Shown here: piece after piece, positions 1-10,688 of the stretch | How the letters are laid out: each line of letters begins with the position of its first letter | Numbering within the stretch: position 1 is the first letter of the stretch | Origin: JAEUHQ01 sp964538915 | Lineage (GTDB): Bacteria > Planctomycetota > UBA1135 > UBA2386 | Length of the DNA stretch: 64,000 bases | Assembly (NCBI GenBank): GCA_964538915.1 | Contig: CAZIFB010000019.1 | Coordinates: 1 to 64,000 of the forward strand | Reading direction: 5' to 3' | Notes under the pieces: generated by a model | What the model was told of the DNA's origin: nothing | The model's input: the letters and a program-made list of their open reading frames with translations, nothing else | The model's database searches: none | Position numbers and translations under genes: made by a program

Positions 1-228
1 GATCGGCAGCCGGACCGACGACCCTCTCGCGATGTACCTTTGCGACGTGCTTACCGTGCCCGCCAGCCTCGCCGGGCTGCCCGCACTGTCCCAACCGTGC
101 GGATTCACGAACGACGGAATGCCGGTGGGCATGCAGTGGACCGCGCCGGCGATGCAGGACGAGGAACTGCTCGACATCGCACGGATCTACGAGTCCTGCA
201 CCGACCACCACAAGAGGCGCCCGTCCCC

Positions 229-232
<4 letters not shown>
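1..232 (+). CDS. gatA: GatA C-terminal fragment (glutamyl-tRNA(Gln) amidotransferase subunit A)
   Basis: Only the last 76 codons lie in the window; the frame is open at base 2. GatA is the amidase subunit that releases ammonia from glutamine for GatB in the indirect Gln-tRNA (and often Asn-tRNA) pathway. The visible part has the family's C-terminal signature DPLAMYLCDVLTVPASLAGL, then PCGF and the GMPVGMQ turn. The stop TGA (230-232) overlaps the GTG start of gatB, so the two are translationally coupled. The amidase catalytic Ser-Ser-Lys triad would lie upstream of the window and cannot be checked. Confidence 0.93.
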
Positions 233-1650
<1,418 letters not shown>

Positions 1651-1756
1651 GAGCCGGCGGCCGGGTCGACGAACGTGCCTTCCAGCGGTTTCCGCGACTC
1701 GCCCACCTGCCCCGTGCGTAGCATCCGCGCTCACTTCCATTCCAAGAAACGACTCG

Positions 1757-2743
1757 ATGCTGCGATTCCCGCTGATCCTCCCGTTCCTCGTCGCTCCCCT
1801 GCTCCACGCCCAACAAGCCACCGAGGCAACGTGGGTCCAGGACTTCGCGAAGGCGAAGGCCCAGGCCAAGGCCGAGAAGAAGCACCTGCTGGTCGACTTC
1901 ACCGGTTCCGACTGGTGCCACTGGTGCCAGAAACTGGACGAGGAGGTGCTGTCCAAGGATGCCTTCAAGAGCGAGGCTCCGAAGTCGTTCGTGCTCGTGA
2001 AACTCGACTTCCCGCAGAACGAGGAACTCGTCACGAAGGAGATCCGCGCACAGAACGACAAACTGCAGCAGGAGTACGAGATCCAGGGCTTCCCGACGAT
2101 CCTGCTGATGGACTGTGAGGGTCGGCCGTACGCGCAGACCGGCTACGACGACGGCGGTCCCGAGAAGTACGTCGGCATGCTCGCCGACATGAAGAAGAAG
2201 GGCGACGCATTCGAGAAGGCCATGCAGCGCGCCGCCGAAACCAAGGACGTGGAGCGCGCAAGGGCCCTTGCCGAAGCACTCGACGCACTCGAGGCCGAGA
2301 TCGTGGACGGCTACCACCTCGCGACGATCGAGGAAATCGTCAAGCTCGACGGCGACGGCAAGGCAGGGCTGAAGGCGAAGTACGAAGCGAAGGCCAAGGA
2401 ACTCGCCGACAAGAAGGCCCTGAACGCCGAGATGCAGAGCATGCAGAAGCTGCTCGGCCCGCTGATGCAGAACGGCGAAGGCGACAAGGCGCTGGCCGCG
2501 CTCGACGACCTGATCAAGGCGCCGAAGAGCGTCGCGCAGCACCAGGTCGCCCTGTTCTTCAAGGGCATGGTGGTCATGGACACGAGCGGCGACGCCGCCG
2601 CGGCGGTCGCGCTGCTCGAGGCCGCGAAGGCGCTGAACCCGAAGTCGCCGCTCGTTCAGCAGATCGACATGGTCGTGCCACGGATCAAGCAGCACGCCGC
2701 GCAGAAGGGCACCGAGAACGGCGAAGAGAAGGGAGACAAGTAG
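1757..2743 (+). CDS. Secreted thioredoxin-fold protein with WCHWC motif
   Basis: 328 residues. An N-terminal signal peptide (about residues 1-18, ending LLHA|QQ) predicts export. The next 130 residues look like a thioredoxin_7-type fold, with FTGSDWCHWCQKL holding the CxxC pair at Cys54 and Cys57, and GFPTILLMD as the cis-proline loop. From about residue 150 the sequence is charged and helical, like degenerate TPR repeats. A periplasmic thiol reductase or isomerase is the natural inference; the substrate is unknown. The next gene starts 8 nt after the stop behind an AGGAGG that straddles this stop, so the two are probably co-transcribed. Confidence 0.8.
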   Translation: MLRFPLILPFLVAPLLHAQQATEATWVQDFAKAKAQAKAEKKHLLVDFTGSDWCHWCQKLDEEVLSKDAFKSEAPKSFVLVKLDFPQNEELVTKEIRAQNDKLQQEYEIQGFPTILLMDCEGRPYAQTGYDDGGPEKYVGMLADMKKKGDAFEKAMQRAAETKDVERARALAEALDALEAEIVDGYHLATIEEIVKLDGDGKAGLKAKYEAKAKELADKKALNAEMQSMQKLLGPLMQNGEGDKALAALDDLIKAPKSVAQHQVALFFKGMVVMDTSGDAAAAVALLEAAKALNPKSPLVQQIDMVVPRIKQHAAQKGTENGEEKGDK

Positions 2744-2751
2744 GAGGAACC

Positions 2752-4206
2752 GTGCGCAGCGCGGCGCCGTCCGTCGTCCCCGGTGTGTGCGTCGCCGCTG
2801 TTCTCGCGGCATCGAGCCGCGCGCAGACGCCGCAGGTCGATGGGCAGCTCGCCGGGGTGGCCGCGGCCTATGCGGCCAAGGTCGCCGCTTCGGCGATCTT
2901 CGTGAGCGGGCGCTCGCTCGACTCCGTGCTCGCCGAGGAACTGGCGCCCGATCGGCCCCTCGAGGCGCTCATCCGCCCGCTGCTGCGCTTCGACGTGGAC
3001 GAGGAGCACCGCACGGTGACGTGCCGACTCGGCCCCGCGCGCGCGACCGCGGTCGCGACCGTGAACCTCGGCTGCACGCTGACCACCGGCGTCGACGCAA
3101 CCACGATCGCCCCGCGGAAACGCCGCGCGACGGCAGCGTCCGACGGCAACGATCCGTTCCCGTGGCTCGCCGACGCGGAGCCGGTGACGTCTCTCGATTC
3201 CGTCGACGCACCGGCTCTGGAGGCCGCGATCGACGCCGCATTCGCGGAGCCCGGACAAGGTGCTGCGATCCGCACACGCGCAGTCGTGGTCGTGTGCCGC
3301 AACCACCTGGTCGGCGAACGCTACGCGCCCGGCGTGCGACGCGACATGCGGCTACCGGGCTGGTCGATGACCAAGACCATCGTCGACGCACTCGTCGGCA
3401 TCCGGGTGCGGCAACGCGCGATCGAACTCGACGCACCGCTCGCCGTACCGGAGTGGCGCACCGACCCCGCCGACCCGCGCGCAACCACGCGGCTCGAAGA
3501 CCTGCTGACCATGACCTCGGGCCTGCGCTGGAACGAGGACTACGACGACGCGAGCAGCGACGCCCTGCGAATGCTGTTCGCCACCTCGGACCACGCCAGC
3601 GCCTACGCAGCGATGCCGCAGGTCGCTCGACCGGGCGAACAGTTCCTCTACGCCAGCGGTTGCACGAACCTGATCTGCCGCATTCTCCGCAGCTCGTACG
3701 CGAACGACGAGGCGTACCTCTCCTTCCCGCACGACGAGTTGTTCGTGCCGCTCGGGATGCAGAGTGCCCTGGTCGAGACCGATCCGAGCGGCACGTTCGT
3801 CGGCAGCTCCTACGGCTTCGCGACGGCGCGGGACTGGGCGCGGTTCGGTCTGCTCTACACCGGCGACGGCAACGTGGGTGGACGCCGCGTCCTGCCCGCG
3901 GGATGGACGGCTCGCAGTTCGTCGCGCACCGCCGCGAGCCGCGGTCGCTACGGCAGCCACGTCGGCTGCAACGTCGACCCGGACGGAACCGGTCCCGCCG
4001 AGCGGACCTGGCCGGACCTGCCCGCCGACCTGCTCCTGATGTCGGGGCACGAAGGCCAGTACGTCGCGGTGTTCCCGACGGAGCAGATCGTGATCGTCCG
4101 CCTCGGGTGCACGAAGTCCGGCGGCTTCGACCTGCACGGACTCTTGCGCCGCGTCGTGACCGCGTGTGCGCCGAAGGCTCCGACTACCCGCCGCGAGGCA
4201 CGTTGA
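2752..4206 (+). CDS. Exported serine beta-lactamase-family hydrolase (class C/esterase-like)
   Basis: 484 residues starting with GTG, with a strong SD (AGGAGG at 2742-2747). A signal peptide ends near SSRA|QT. The first 160 residues have no recognised domain. The rest has the serine penicillin-binding/beta-lactamase layout: SMTK (S205, K208) as SxxK, the tyrosine motif Y300-A-S, and H433-E-G near the C-terminus in place of KTG, as in class C-like esterases and 6-aminohexanoate-dimer hydrolases. The catalytic residues look intact. The substrate (peptide, ester or lactam) cannot be told. The 3' end overlaps the end of the opposing FtsQ-like gene by 23 nt. Confidence 0.82.
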   Translation: MRSAAPSVVPGVCVAAVLAASSRAQTPQVDGQLAGVAAAYAAKVAASAIFVSGRSLDSVLAEELAPDRPLEALIRPLLRFDVDEEHRTVTCRLGPARATAVATVNLGCTLTTGVDATTIAPRKRRATAASDGNDPFPWLADAEPVTSLDSVDAPALEAAIDAAFAEPGQGAAIRTRAVVVVCRNHLVGERYAPGVRRDMRLPGWSMTKTIVDALVGIRVRQRAIELDAPLAVPEWRTDPADPRATTRLEDLLTMTSGLRWNEDYDDASSDALRMLFATSDHASAYAAMPQVARPGEQFLYASGCTNLICRILRSSYANDEAYLSFPHDELFVPLGMQSALVETDPSGTFVGSSYGFATARDWARFGLLYTGDGNVGGRRVLPAGWTARSSSRTAASRGRYGSHVGCNVDPDGTGPAERTWPDLPADLLLMSGHEGQYVAVFPTEQIVIVRLGCTKSGGFDLHGLLRRVVTACAPKAPTTRREAR

Positions 4207-5152
4207 GCTCGGCCCACGGCCCGTTCGGGTCGCGCACGCCTTCGGCGCGCGGCTGCAGATAGTCGGACCACCGCCGCAGGAAGCGCAGGTCGCCGGCCAC
4301 GAGACCCTGCAGGCCCGGATGCCGCCCCAGGATGTTGCCCAGCACCGTGGCCTTCGTGTCGTTCGGCACCCGCGCCAACGGACTGTGCACCGCGCGGTCG
4401 TAGGCGAAGATCACGGGCGCGCCGTCGTTGCGCGCGAGCTTCACACGAATCTCGGGATAGCTCGGTCCGCGCAGCCAGCGCTCCCCGAGGTTCGTCGCGT
4501 CGACCTCGAGCAGGCGCGGACATGCGGCGACACGCGGCGCGAGATCGTCGCGCCACTCCAGCGCGACCGCGACCGCCGCGATCACACGGGGGTCGCGCGC
4601 GACCTGACCCGGCTCGTTCGCCATCGTCGGAGCCCCACCCTCGCGATGCAGGCAGGTGACGGGCACGTCCGTGTTCACGAACGGCAGCATCACACCGTCC
4701 CGATCGACGAGACAGAGCGTCTGTCCGTCGGCATCACGCACGGCGAGAACGGGACGGCGCAGTTCGACGCGCAGGCGAAGGTGATCCGGAAAGGCTCGAT
4801 CGACCCCCACGTCGCGCACCCAAGGCACGGACTTCAGACCAACGGCGAGCCGCCGCGCGGCATCGTCGTCCAGGATGGGGATCTCCCCCTGCAGCCACGG
4901 CGACAACGAAGCCGACACCGCGACCAGTAGCGGCTTGTCCATCCACTCCGGCCGCTCGACGAAACCCACACGATCCAGCTCGACCGGCGGGCTGAGACCA
5001 GGGTCCGGTCGCAGGCGCGCCGCGAGTACGGTGGCTGCGCGCGGACCGCACAACCAGACCGTCAGCACGAAGCCGCCGAGTACGACGATCCGCGCGACCC
5101 AGCGGAGACCGCTGGGTCCAGTCTGCCCGGTCACACCTGGAGCGATGGCCAA
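4184..5152 (-). CDS. FtsQ-like single-pass membrane protein with POTRA-type domain
   Basis: 322 residues. A short cytoplasmic N-terminus leads to one membrane segment (about residues 18-38). Then comes an extracytoplasmic region whose part around residues 100-150 reads like the POTRA domain of FtsQ/DivIB (LKSVPWVRDVGVDRAFPDHL, then a VELRRPVLAV strand and LVDRDGVMLP). In other bacteria FtsQ sits in the divisome and links FtsK to FtsL/FtsB. No other division gene lies nearby, so the role is inferred from domain pattern only. The start used is TTG at 5152; a GTG 18 nt downstream is a reasonable alternative. Confidence 0.6.
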   Translation of the reverse strand: MAIAPGVTGQTGPSGLRWVARIVVLGGFVLTVWLCGPRAATVLAARLRPDPGLSPPVELDRVGFVERPEWMDKPLLVAVSASLSPWLQGEIPILDDDAARRLAVGLKSVPWVRDVGVDRAFPDHLRLRVELRRPVLAVRDADGQTLCLVDRDGVMLPFVNTDVPVTCLHREGGAPTMANEPGQVARDPRVIAAVAVALEWRDDLAPRVAACPRLLEVDATNLGERWLRGPSYPEIRVKLARNDGAPVIFAYDRAVHSPLARVPNDTKATVLGNILGRHPGLQGLVAGDLRFLRRWSDYLQPRAEGVRDPNGPWAELNVPRGG

Positions 5153-5228
5153 GGATGTGGACGCTTGCCGCGACGAACGGCAGCGCGACGGCAGAACCGC
5201 AGCGCCGGCCGGCCATCGACCGCGGGAA

Positions 5229-5480
5229 TCAGTTCAGGCGAGCGACGACGGGCTTCGCGTCCGCCTTGTTGCGGTCGCGGCCACCGGCCACCGACTCGCA
5301 GTCGTCGACGAACACCTCGAGCGTGTCGAGCATGCTCTCGACGAGCTGGCGATCCATCGAGACCTCGCGCGCGCCCTTCGCCGCTTCGAGTTCGTGCTCC
5401 ATGAGGCGCGTCATGATCCGCAGCTGCGAGATCCGGCGACCGATGAACTTGCCGACGTTGACTTCCGACTTGGCTTCCAT
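5229..5480 (-). CDS. Small conserved-looking helical protein, unknown function
   Basis: 83 residues (MEAKSEVNVGKFIG...), charged and predicted helical, with no membrane segment or signal. I do not recognise the family. The ATG at 5480 is preceded by CGGAG about 7 nt upstream, which supports this start over longer in-frame ones. It lies directly upstream of the FtsQ-like gene on the same strand (76 nt gap) and could share its transcript. The pattern KFIGRRISQLRIMTRLMEHE suggests a coiled or helical-bundle protein. Its promoter region would abut that of the divergent helicase gene. Confidence 0.6.
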   Translation of the reverse strand: MEAKSEVNVGKFIGRRISQLRIMTRLMEHELEAAKGAREVSMDRQLVESMLDTLEVFVDDCESVAGGRDRNKADAKPVVARLN

Positions 5481-5728
5481 GGCTGTCTCCGAGTGAGTCG
5501 CGCAGCAGTGACCACTGCCGCGCATCGAATGCCGCGACGGACGTCGCGGCGGGACCGGTTGCGAAACGCTCCGCCACCTTGGCGAAGAAGGGCGCGAGCA
5601 TAGCCAGCACGAAGTGCCGCGCCAGCGCGAGTCTCGCGGAGTCGGACGCGGTCTTGTGGACAAGAACTCACGCGTGCGGCCGAGTCTCTCGGTTCCCAAA
5701 GCCCCCGGTCGTGTGCGATGCTGCGCGC

Positions 5729-7795
5729 GTGCCGCACTCCGAGCCAGCGCCCCGCACGATGCAGTGGAAGGGCTACTCGCTGAATCCCTTCCAGATCGAG
5801 GCCGCGGACTCGATCGAGGCCGGGAAGAACGTTCTGCTGGCCGCGCCGACCGGTTCGGGCAAGACCCTCGTCGCGGAGTACGCGATCGAGCACGCCGTGA
5901 AGAACGGCCGTCGCGCGATCTACACGAGCCCGATCAAGGCGTTGAGCAACCAGAAGTTCCGCGACTTCAAGAGTGCGGGACAGCGGGTCGGCCTGATGAC
6001 CGGCGACCTGACGCTCGACCCGGATGCGCCGATCGTCATCATGACGACGGAGATCTTCCGGAACGCGGTCTTCGAGGATCCGGCACGCTTCCACGACACC
6101 GACTTCGCGATCTTCGACGAGGTGCACTTCGTCGACGACGTCGATCGCGGCACGGTCTGGGAGGAGAGCCTGATCTTCGCGCCCGCCCACGTCCGCTTCA
6201 TCGGCCTGTCGGCCACGATCGCGAACCTGCACGAGTTCGGTTCGTGGATCCGTTCCATCCGCACCCAGGAACTGGCCGTCATCGAACACACGCGCCGCCC
6301 CGTGCCGCTGGCGCACCGGCTCTTCCACCCCGACGCCGGAGTGTTTCAGCTGGCCCAGCGCCCCCGGGCGATCAGCTTCCACGAGCGGGCGATGGCGCGT
6401 GAACAGAAGAAGGGCATCCGGGTCGGCCGCCGCGAGCGCGAACGCAGCCGCTGGGGCGACAAACGGGAGCGCGGGCAGGGCCGACGCCTCACGATCGGGC
6501 CGCGTCCGTACGTGACGCTGCTCGACGAAGTGCAGCACCGGCAGCTCCTGCCTTGCCTCTACTTCTGCTTCTCGCGCAAGGAATGCGAGATCAAGGCCGA
6601 GCGCAGCATGGGCCGCCGGCTGCTCGACCGCGCCGAGCGCGCCAGGATGCAGGCGCTGTTCGAGGACGTCTGTGCACGCTTCGAACTCGATCCGACGGCC
6701 GACCCGGGCCTGCACGGCATCCTCGGTCGCGCGCTGCAGGGGGTGGGCTACCACCATGCGGGCATGCTCCCGATCCACAAGGAAGTCGTCGAGCGGCTGT
6801 TCACGTCCGGGCTCCTGCGCCTCCTGTTCACGACCGAGACGTTCGCACTCGGCATCAACATGCCGGCACGCACGGTGGTCTTCGACCTCCTGCGCAAGTT
6901 CGACGGCGTGCAGATGGACTACATGAAGAGCCGCGACTACCTGCAGATGGCGGGTCGCGCCGGCCGTCAGGGCATCGACAAGAGCGGGCTCGTGATCGCG
7001 ATCCTCGAAGACGAAGACCTCGCCGACGCGCCGTTGTCGCGCTACCACAGCGGCAAGGTCGAGCCGATCACGTCGCGCTTCAACCTCTCCTACTCGACGA
7101 TCCTCAACCTCTACGACCGCCTCGGCGGCCCCGGCCTGCTCGACGCGTACGACCGCAGCTTCGCCGCATTCCAGGCCCAAAAGGGCTCCGCCAGTGCCCG
7201 CGCGAAGAAGCGCAGCGCCGCACGGGCCGCACTGCTCGCACGGATGCAGATCCTGCGGGACGCCGGCTACGTCGAAGACAAGGCGCTGCTGCCGCGCGGC
7301 AAGGTGGCGCAGCGCATCAACGGCTACGAGATCCAGGCGACGGAGCTGCTCTGGAGCGGCGTCCTCGACCAGATGGATCTTCACCAGCTCGCGGCGACCT
7401 TCACGGCGCTGATCCACGAGGAACGGCGCCGAGCCGAGCCGCGCAGCCACCGCCGAGTACCCGGCCCGCTGATGAACTCCGCGAGCGAAGCCGTGCGTCG
7501 CTTCGTCGCGATCGAACTTCTCCACGGTGTCGAACAGACCATCAAGGAACCCGACTGGGGGATCGCGGCGGCCGTCGACTGCTGGAGCCGCGGCGGCACC
7601 GTCGAAGACCTCGAGCGCCTCGCCCACACCGACGCCGGCGACGTCGTTCGCACGCTGCGCATGGCGATCCAGATGATGCGGCAGGTCCGCACCACGGTGG
7701 GCAAGGGCCAGCAGCTCGCGGCGCGCCTCGACGAAGCGGTGGTCGCGATCAACCGCGACGTCGTCGACGCGAAGCGGCAGTTCGAACTCGGCTAG
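5729..7795 (+). CDS. Ski2-like DEAD/DEAH-box RNA helicase
   Basis: About 688 residues. All superfamily 2 motifs are visible: APTGSGKT (Walker A), TSPIKALSNQKFRDF (Ia), DEVH in IFDEVHFVDD (Walker B), SATI (III), TETFALGINMPART (IV/V) and QMAGRAGRQG (VI). The spacing and the GINMPAR block are typical of Ski2/Mtr4-type RNA helicases, including bacterial HelY relatives; the C-terminal 250 residues are the helical extension. A role in RNA unwinding or turnover is inferred. The start is uncertain: GTG 5729 and ATG 5759 are both SD-less and both sit just before the conserved MQWKGYSLNPFQ. The stop shares a CTAG palindrome with the opposing nadK stop. Confidence 0.88.
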   Translation: MPHSEPAPRTMQWKGYSLNPFQIEAADSIEAGKNVLLAAPTGSGKTLVAEYAIEHAVKNGRRAIYTSPIKALSNQKFRDFKSAGQRVGLMTGDLTLDPDAPIVIMTTEIFRNAVFEDPARFHDTDFAIFDEVHFVDDVDRGTVWEESLIFAPAHVRFIGLSATIANLHEFGSWIRSIRTQELAVIEHTRRPVPLAHRLFHPDAGVFQLAQRPRAISFHERAMAREQKKGIRVGRRERERSRWGDKRERGQGRRLTIGPRPYVTLLDEVQHRQLLPCLYFCFSRKECEIKAERSMGRRLLDRAERARMQALFEDVCARFELDPTADPGLHGILGRALQGVGYHHAGMLPIHKEVVERLFTSGLLRLLFTTETFALGINMPARTVVFDLLRKFDGVQMDYMKSRDYLQMAGRAGRQGIDKSGLVIAILEDEDLADAPLSRYHSGKVEPITSRFNLSYSTILNLYDRLGGPGLLDAYDRSFAAFQAQKGSASARAKKRSAARAALLARMQILRDAGYVEDKALLPRGKVAQRINGYEIQATELLWSGVLDQMDLHQLAATFTALIHEERRRAEPRSHRRVPGPLMNSASEAVRRFVAIELLHGVEQTIKEPDWGIAAAVDCWSRGGTVEDLERLAHTDAGDVVRTLRMAIQMMRQVRTTVGKGQQLAARLDEAVVAINRDVVDAKRQFELG

Positions 7796-8658
7796 ACCGG
7801 TCGCGGGCGTGCGATCGCCGCGAAACCGAACTTCGCGCGCAGCACCTCGAAGAAGTGCCCCGGGCCCGGACCGAGGTGGCGGAACCGGATCGGCGCGGGT
7901 CTCAGCACGATGCGGCCCCCGACCGGCACCTGCATCTGCACCTGCCCGTCGATCTGGCAGTAGGCGTACTTCTTCGTTCCCGTCTCGACGACCTCGATCT
8001 CCACGCCCTGCCCGACGGGCAGCACGAGCGGTCGTGCGCTCAGCGTGTGTGAAGCGAGAGGAGTGAGCACCAGCGCATCGAGGTCCGGTGACAACACGGG
8101 GCCGCCGGCAGCCATCGAGTACGCGGTCGAGCCCGCGGCCGTCGCCGCGATGAGCCCGTCGCCGCGGTAGGTGGCGAGTTCGGTGGTCCCGCGGAACGCG
8201 CGCAGCAGGATCATGCCTCCCACCGCCGCGCGACTGACGACGACGTCGTTGAGGCCCAGCACCGTTTCCGACTCCGCACCGTCGAGGCCCACCATCGAAC
8301 ACCAGAACATCAACCGCTGCTCTTCGCGCAGTTGTCCGGCCAGCAGCATCGTCAGTGCCTGCTGGGTCTGTTCGTTCTCGAACGCCGTGAGGAACCCGAG
8401 TCGCCCCCGGTTGATACCGAGCGTCGGCATCTGGTTGTCGCCCATGCGGCGAGCGGCCGCGAGCAACGACCCGTCGCCGCCGAACACGACGACGTAGTCC
8501 GCACGCTTGTCGGCGAGCGAGGCGTCGCGATCGGTCACGACCTCGACCTCGCAGCCGCGCCCCGTGAGCCAGGCCGCGTGGTGCTGCACGATGGACTTCG
8601 TTCCACCCTTCCGCTCGTCACCGACGAGCAGGATCCGGAGCGTCGCGCGGGGCGGCAT
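7792..8658 (-). CDS. nadK: NAD kinase
   Basis: 288 residues, a normal length. NAD kinase phosphorylates NAD+ to NADP+. Diagnostic motifs are GGDG (residues 60-63) in VVFGGDGSLL, NRGRLGFLT, GDGLIAATAAGSTAYSMAAG and PLASHTLSARPLVL. The ATG at 8658 lies 5 nt past the dxs stop, so it belongs to the prenyl synthase-dxs-nadK operon. That context fits a supply of NADPH for the methylerythritol phosphate pathway. The gene ends in a convergent 4-nt overlap (CTAG) with the helicase gene. Confidence 0.95.
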   Translation of the reverse strand: MPPRATLRILLVGDERKGGTKSIVQHHAAWLTGRGCEVEVVTDRDASLADKRADYVVVFGGDGSLLAAARRMGDNQMPTLGINRGRLGFLTAFENEQTQQALTMLLAGQLREEQRLMFWCSMVGLDGAESETVLGLNDVVVSRAAVGGMILLRAFRGTTELATYRGDGLIAATAAGSTAYSMAAGGPVLSPDLDALVLTPLASHTLSARPLVLPVGQGVEIEVVETGTKKYAYCQIDGQVQMQVPVGGRIVLRPAPIRFRHLGPGPGHFFEVLRAKFGFAAIARPRPV

Positions 8659-8663
8659 CGCCC

Positions 8664-10631
8664 TCAGCGCCCGCGCGGCGTCACGGGCGCGGTGCGATCG
8701 GCGAGAAACCGTTCCGCCACGTGGGCGGCGGTGAGGCCGCATGCGTCGAGCACCTGTGCCCGGCTCATGTGCTCGAGGATCTCGTCGGGCACACCCATCA
8801 CCTGCACTTGCGCCCGAACCGGCCCGTGCGCGGCCAGGCACTCGAGCACCGCGCTGCCGAAGCCGCCGACGCGCGAGTGGTCCTCGAGGGTGACGACGCG
8901 GTCGTGGCGGTCGCACAACGCGAGCACGCCGGCCTCGTCGAGCGGCTTGCAGAAGCGCGCGTTCACCACCTCGATGTGCACGCCGCGTTTGTCGAGCAAC
9001 GCCGCGGCCTCGAGCGCCGTCTGCACCATGTGCCCATAGGCGAGCACGGCGCCGTCGTTGCCCTCGCGCAGGATCTCCATGCGACCCAGTTCGATGGGCT
9101 GGTGCTTGCCGTGCCATCCCAGCAGGTCACTCGCGTTCGGCGCGTTGCCGCGCGCGTAGCGGATCGCCGCGGGGCCGGGCAGACCGAGGCCGAACTGCAT
9201 CATCTCGTGCAGCTCGGAACCGTCCTTCGGCGACATCAGCACGATGCCGGGCATGCAGCGCAGGTACGCGAGGTCGTACAGGCCGTTGTGCGTCGCACCG
9301 TCCTCGCCGACGAGTCCGCCGCGATCGAGAGCGAACAGGACCGGCAGCTTCTGCAGGATCACTTCCTGGAAGACCTGGTCGTAGCCGCGCTGCAGGAACG
9401 TCGAGTAGATCGCGCAGACCGGCCGCATGCCGCTCGTCGCCATGCCCGACGCGAGTGCCACGGCGTGCTGCTCCGCGATTCCGGCATCGACGAAGCGATC
9501 CGGGAACGCGTCGCGGAATTCCATCAACCCGGTGCCGTCCGGCATCGCTGCCGTGATCGCGATCACACGCGGATCCTGTTTCGCCAGGATGTGCATGCCT
9601 TCGCCGAACCACTCGGTCCACGAGCGTCCCGGCTTCGTCACCGGAACGACCGGCTGCAGCACACAGGGTTCTACCGGCACCTTCTCCGGCTTCTTCTTGG
9701 CCGCAGGCTGCGGCTTCGCCGCGTGGGCGCGGTCGTAGCGGTCCTCGCTGCCGGGCACTCCCTTGCCCTTCTCCGTCAGCACGTGCATCAGCACGACGCC
9801 GTCGAGCTTCTTCACCGCCTCGAGCGCCTCGACGAGGCCGTTCACGTCGTGACCGTCGATCGGCCCGAAGTAGCGGAAGCCGAGCTCTTCGAAGATGTGG
9901 CCGGGGACCACCATGCTCTTCAGCATCTCGACCGTGTCACCGAGGCGCGCATCGAGCGGCTTGCCCACGACCGGGATGGACTGGATCAGGTGGTGCACCG
10001 CCTCCTTGGCCCGGTTGTAGAGAGTGCCGCTGCGAAGCTTGTTGAGGTGGCGCGACAAGGCCCCGACCGTCTTCGCGATCGACCAGCGGTTGTCGTTGAG
10101 GATGACCAGCAGGCGGTCCTTCTCGAGCGAACCCGCATGGTTCAGCGCCTCGAAGGCCACGCCGCAGCCCATCGCGGCGTCCCCGACGACCGCGACGGAG
10201 TGACGGTTCCGCCCCAGCATCCGGTCGCCCATCGCGATGCCGAGAGCCGCGGAAGCGGCCGTGCCCGCATGTCCCATCAGGTAGGCGTCGTACGGCGACT
10301 CCCACTTGTTGGAGAAACCGCTGAGACCGCCCTTCTGGCGCAGCGTGTGGAAGCGCGCCTTGCGTTCCGTCAGCAACTTGTGCGGGTAGCACTGGTGCCC
10401 GACGTCCCAGACGAGCCGGTCGTCCTTGAAGTCGAAGACGTAGTGGAGAGCGGTCGTGAGTTCGACCACGCCCATGCCCGAGCCGAGGTGGCCGCCGGTG
10501 ACGGACACCACGTCGAGGATCACCTTGCGCAGTTCGGCGCACAGCGCCGGCAACTGCTGCCGCGGAATGCCCTTGAGGTCGGCAGGGTTGTCGACCTGAT
10601 CGAGCAGGGGGGTCGGCGACGATGGATCCAA
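8664..10631 (-). CDS. dxs: 1-deoxy-D-xylulose-5-phosphate synthase
   Basis: 655 residues. The enzyme condenses pyruvate and glyceraldehyde 3-phosphate (thiamine diphosphate-dependent), the first step of the MEP isoprenoid pathway. Seen: HKLLTERKARFHTLRQ, GGLSGFSNKWES, the ThDP site (VVGDAAMG...NDN, with GDA where GDG is more usual), GPIDGHDV, then the pyrimidine domain with DAGIAEQHAVALASGMA and a transketolase C-terminal domain. GHAGTAAS replaces the usual GHSSTSIS. A Lys/Pro-rich insert of about 30 residues (AAKKKPEK) separates the first two domains and explains the slightly long size. The start is TTG at 10631 with GGAG about 8 nt upstream. Confidence 0.95.
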   Translation of the reverse strand: MDPSSPTPLLDQVDNPADLKGIPRQQLPALCAELRKVILDVVSVTGGHLGSGMGVVELTTALHYVFDFKDDRLVWDVGHQCYPHKLLTERKARFHTLRQKGGLSGFSNKWESPYDAYLMGHAGTAASAALGIAMGDRMLGRNRHSVAVVGDAAMGCGVAFEALNHAGSLEKDRLLVILNDNRWSIAKTVGALSRHLNKLRSGTLYNRAKEAVHHLIQSIPVVGKPLDARLGDTVEMLKSMVVPGHIFEELGFRYFGPIDGHDVNGLVEALEAVKKLDGVVLMHVLTEKGKGVPGSEDRYDRAHAAKPQPAAKKKPEKVPVEPCVLQPVVPVTKPGRSWTEWFGEGMHILAKQDPRVIAITAAMPDGTGLMEFRDAFPDRFVDAGIAEQHAVALASGMATSGMRPVCAIYSTFLQRGYDQVFQEVILQKLPVLFALDRGGLVGEDGATHNGLYDLAYLRCMPGIVLMSPKDGSELHEMMQFGLGLPGPAAIRYARGNAPNASDLLGWHGKHQPIELGRMEILREGNDGAVLAYGHMVQTALEAAALLDKRGVHIEVVNARFCKPLDEAGVLALCDRHDRVVTLEDHSRVGGFGSAVLECLAAHGPVRAQVQVMGVPDEILEHMSRAQVLDACGLTAAHVAERFLADRTAPVTPRGR

Positions 10632-10688
10632 GGTCTGCTCCGCTCCGTGCGAGTCGGGAAATGCGCACCGCCGCGGCAGACGACCGCC

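Noticed and set aside
40..228. A longer gatB start overlapping gatA by about 190 nt
   Set aside because: The added residues match nothing in GatB, and the GTG at 229 forms a GTGA overlap right before the conserved VIGLEVH.
5411..8302. A 963-codon open frame on the - strand opposite the helicase
   Set aside because: The helicase frame has all its motifs; the opposite frame has shadow composition and no recognisable domain.
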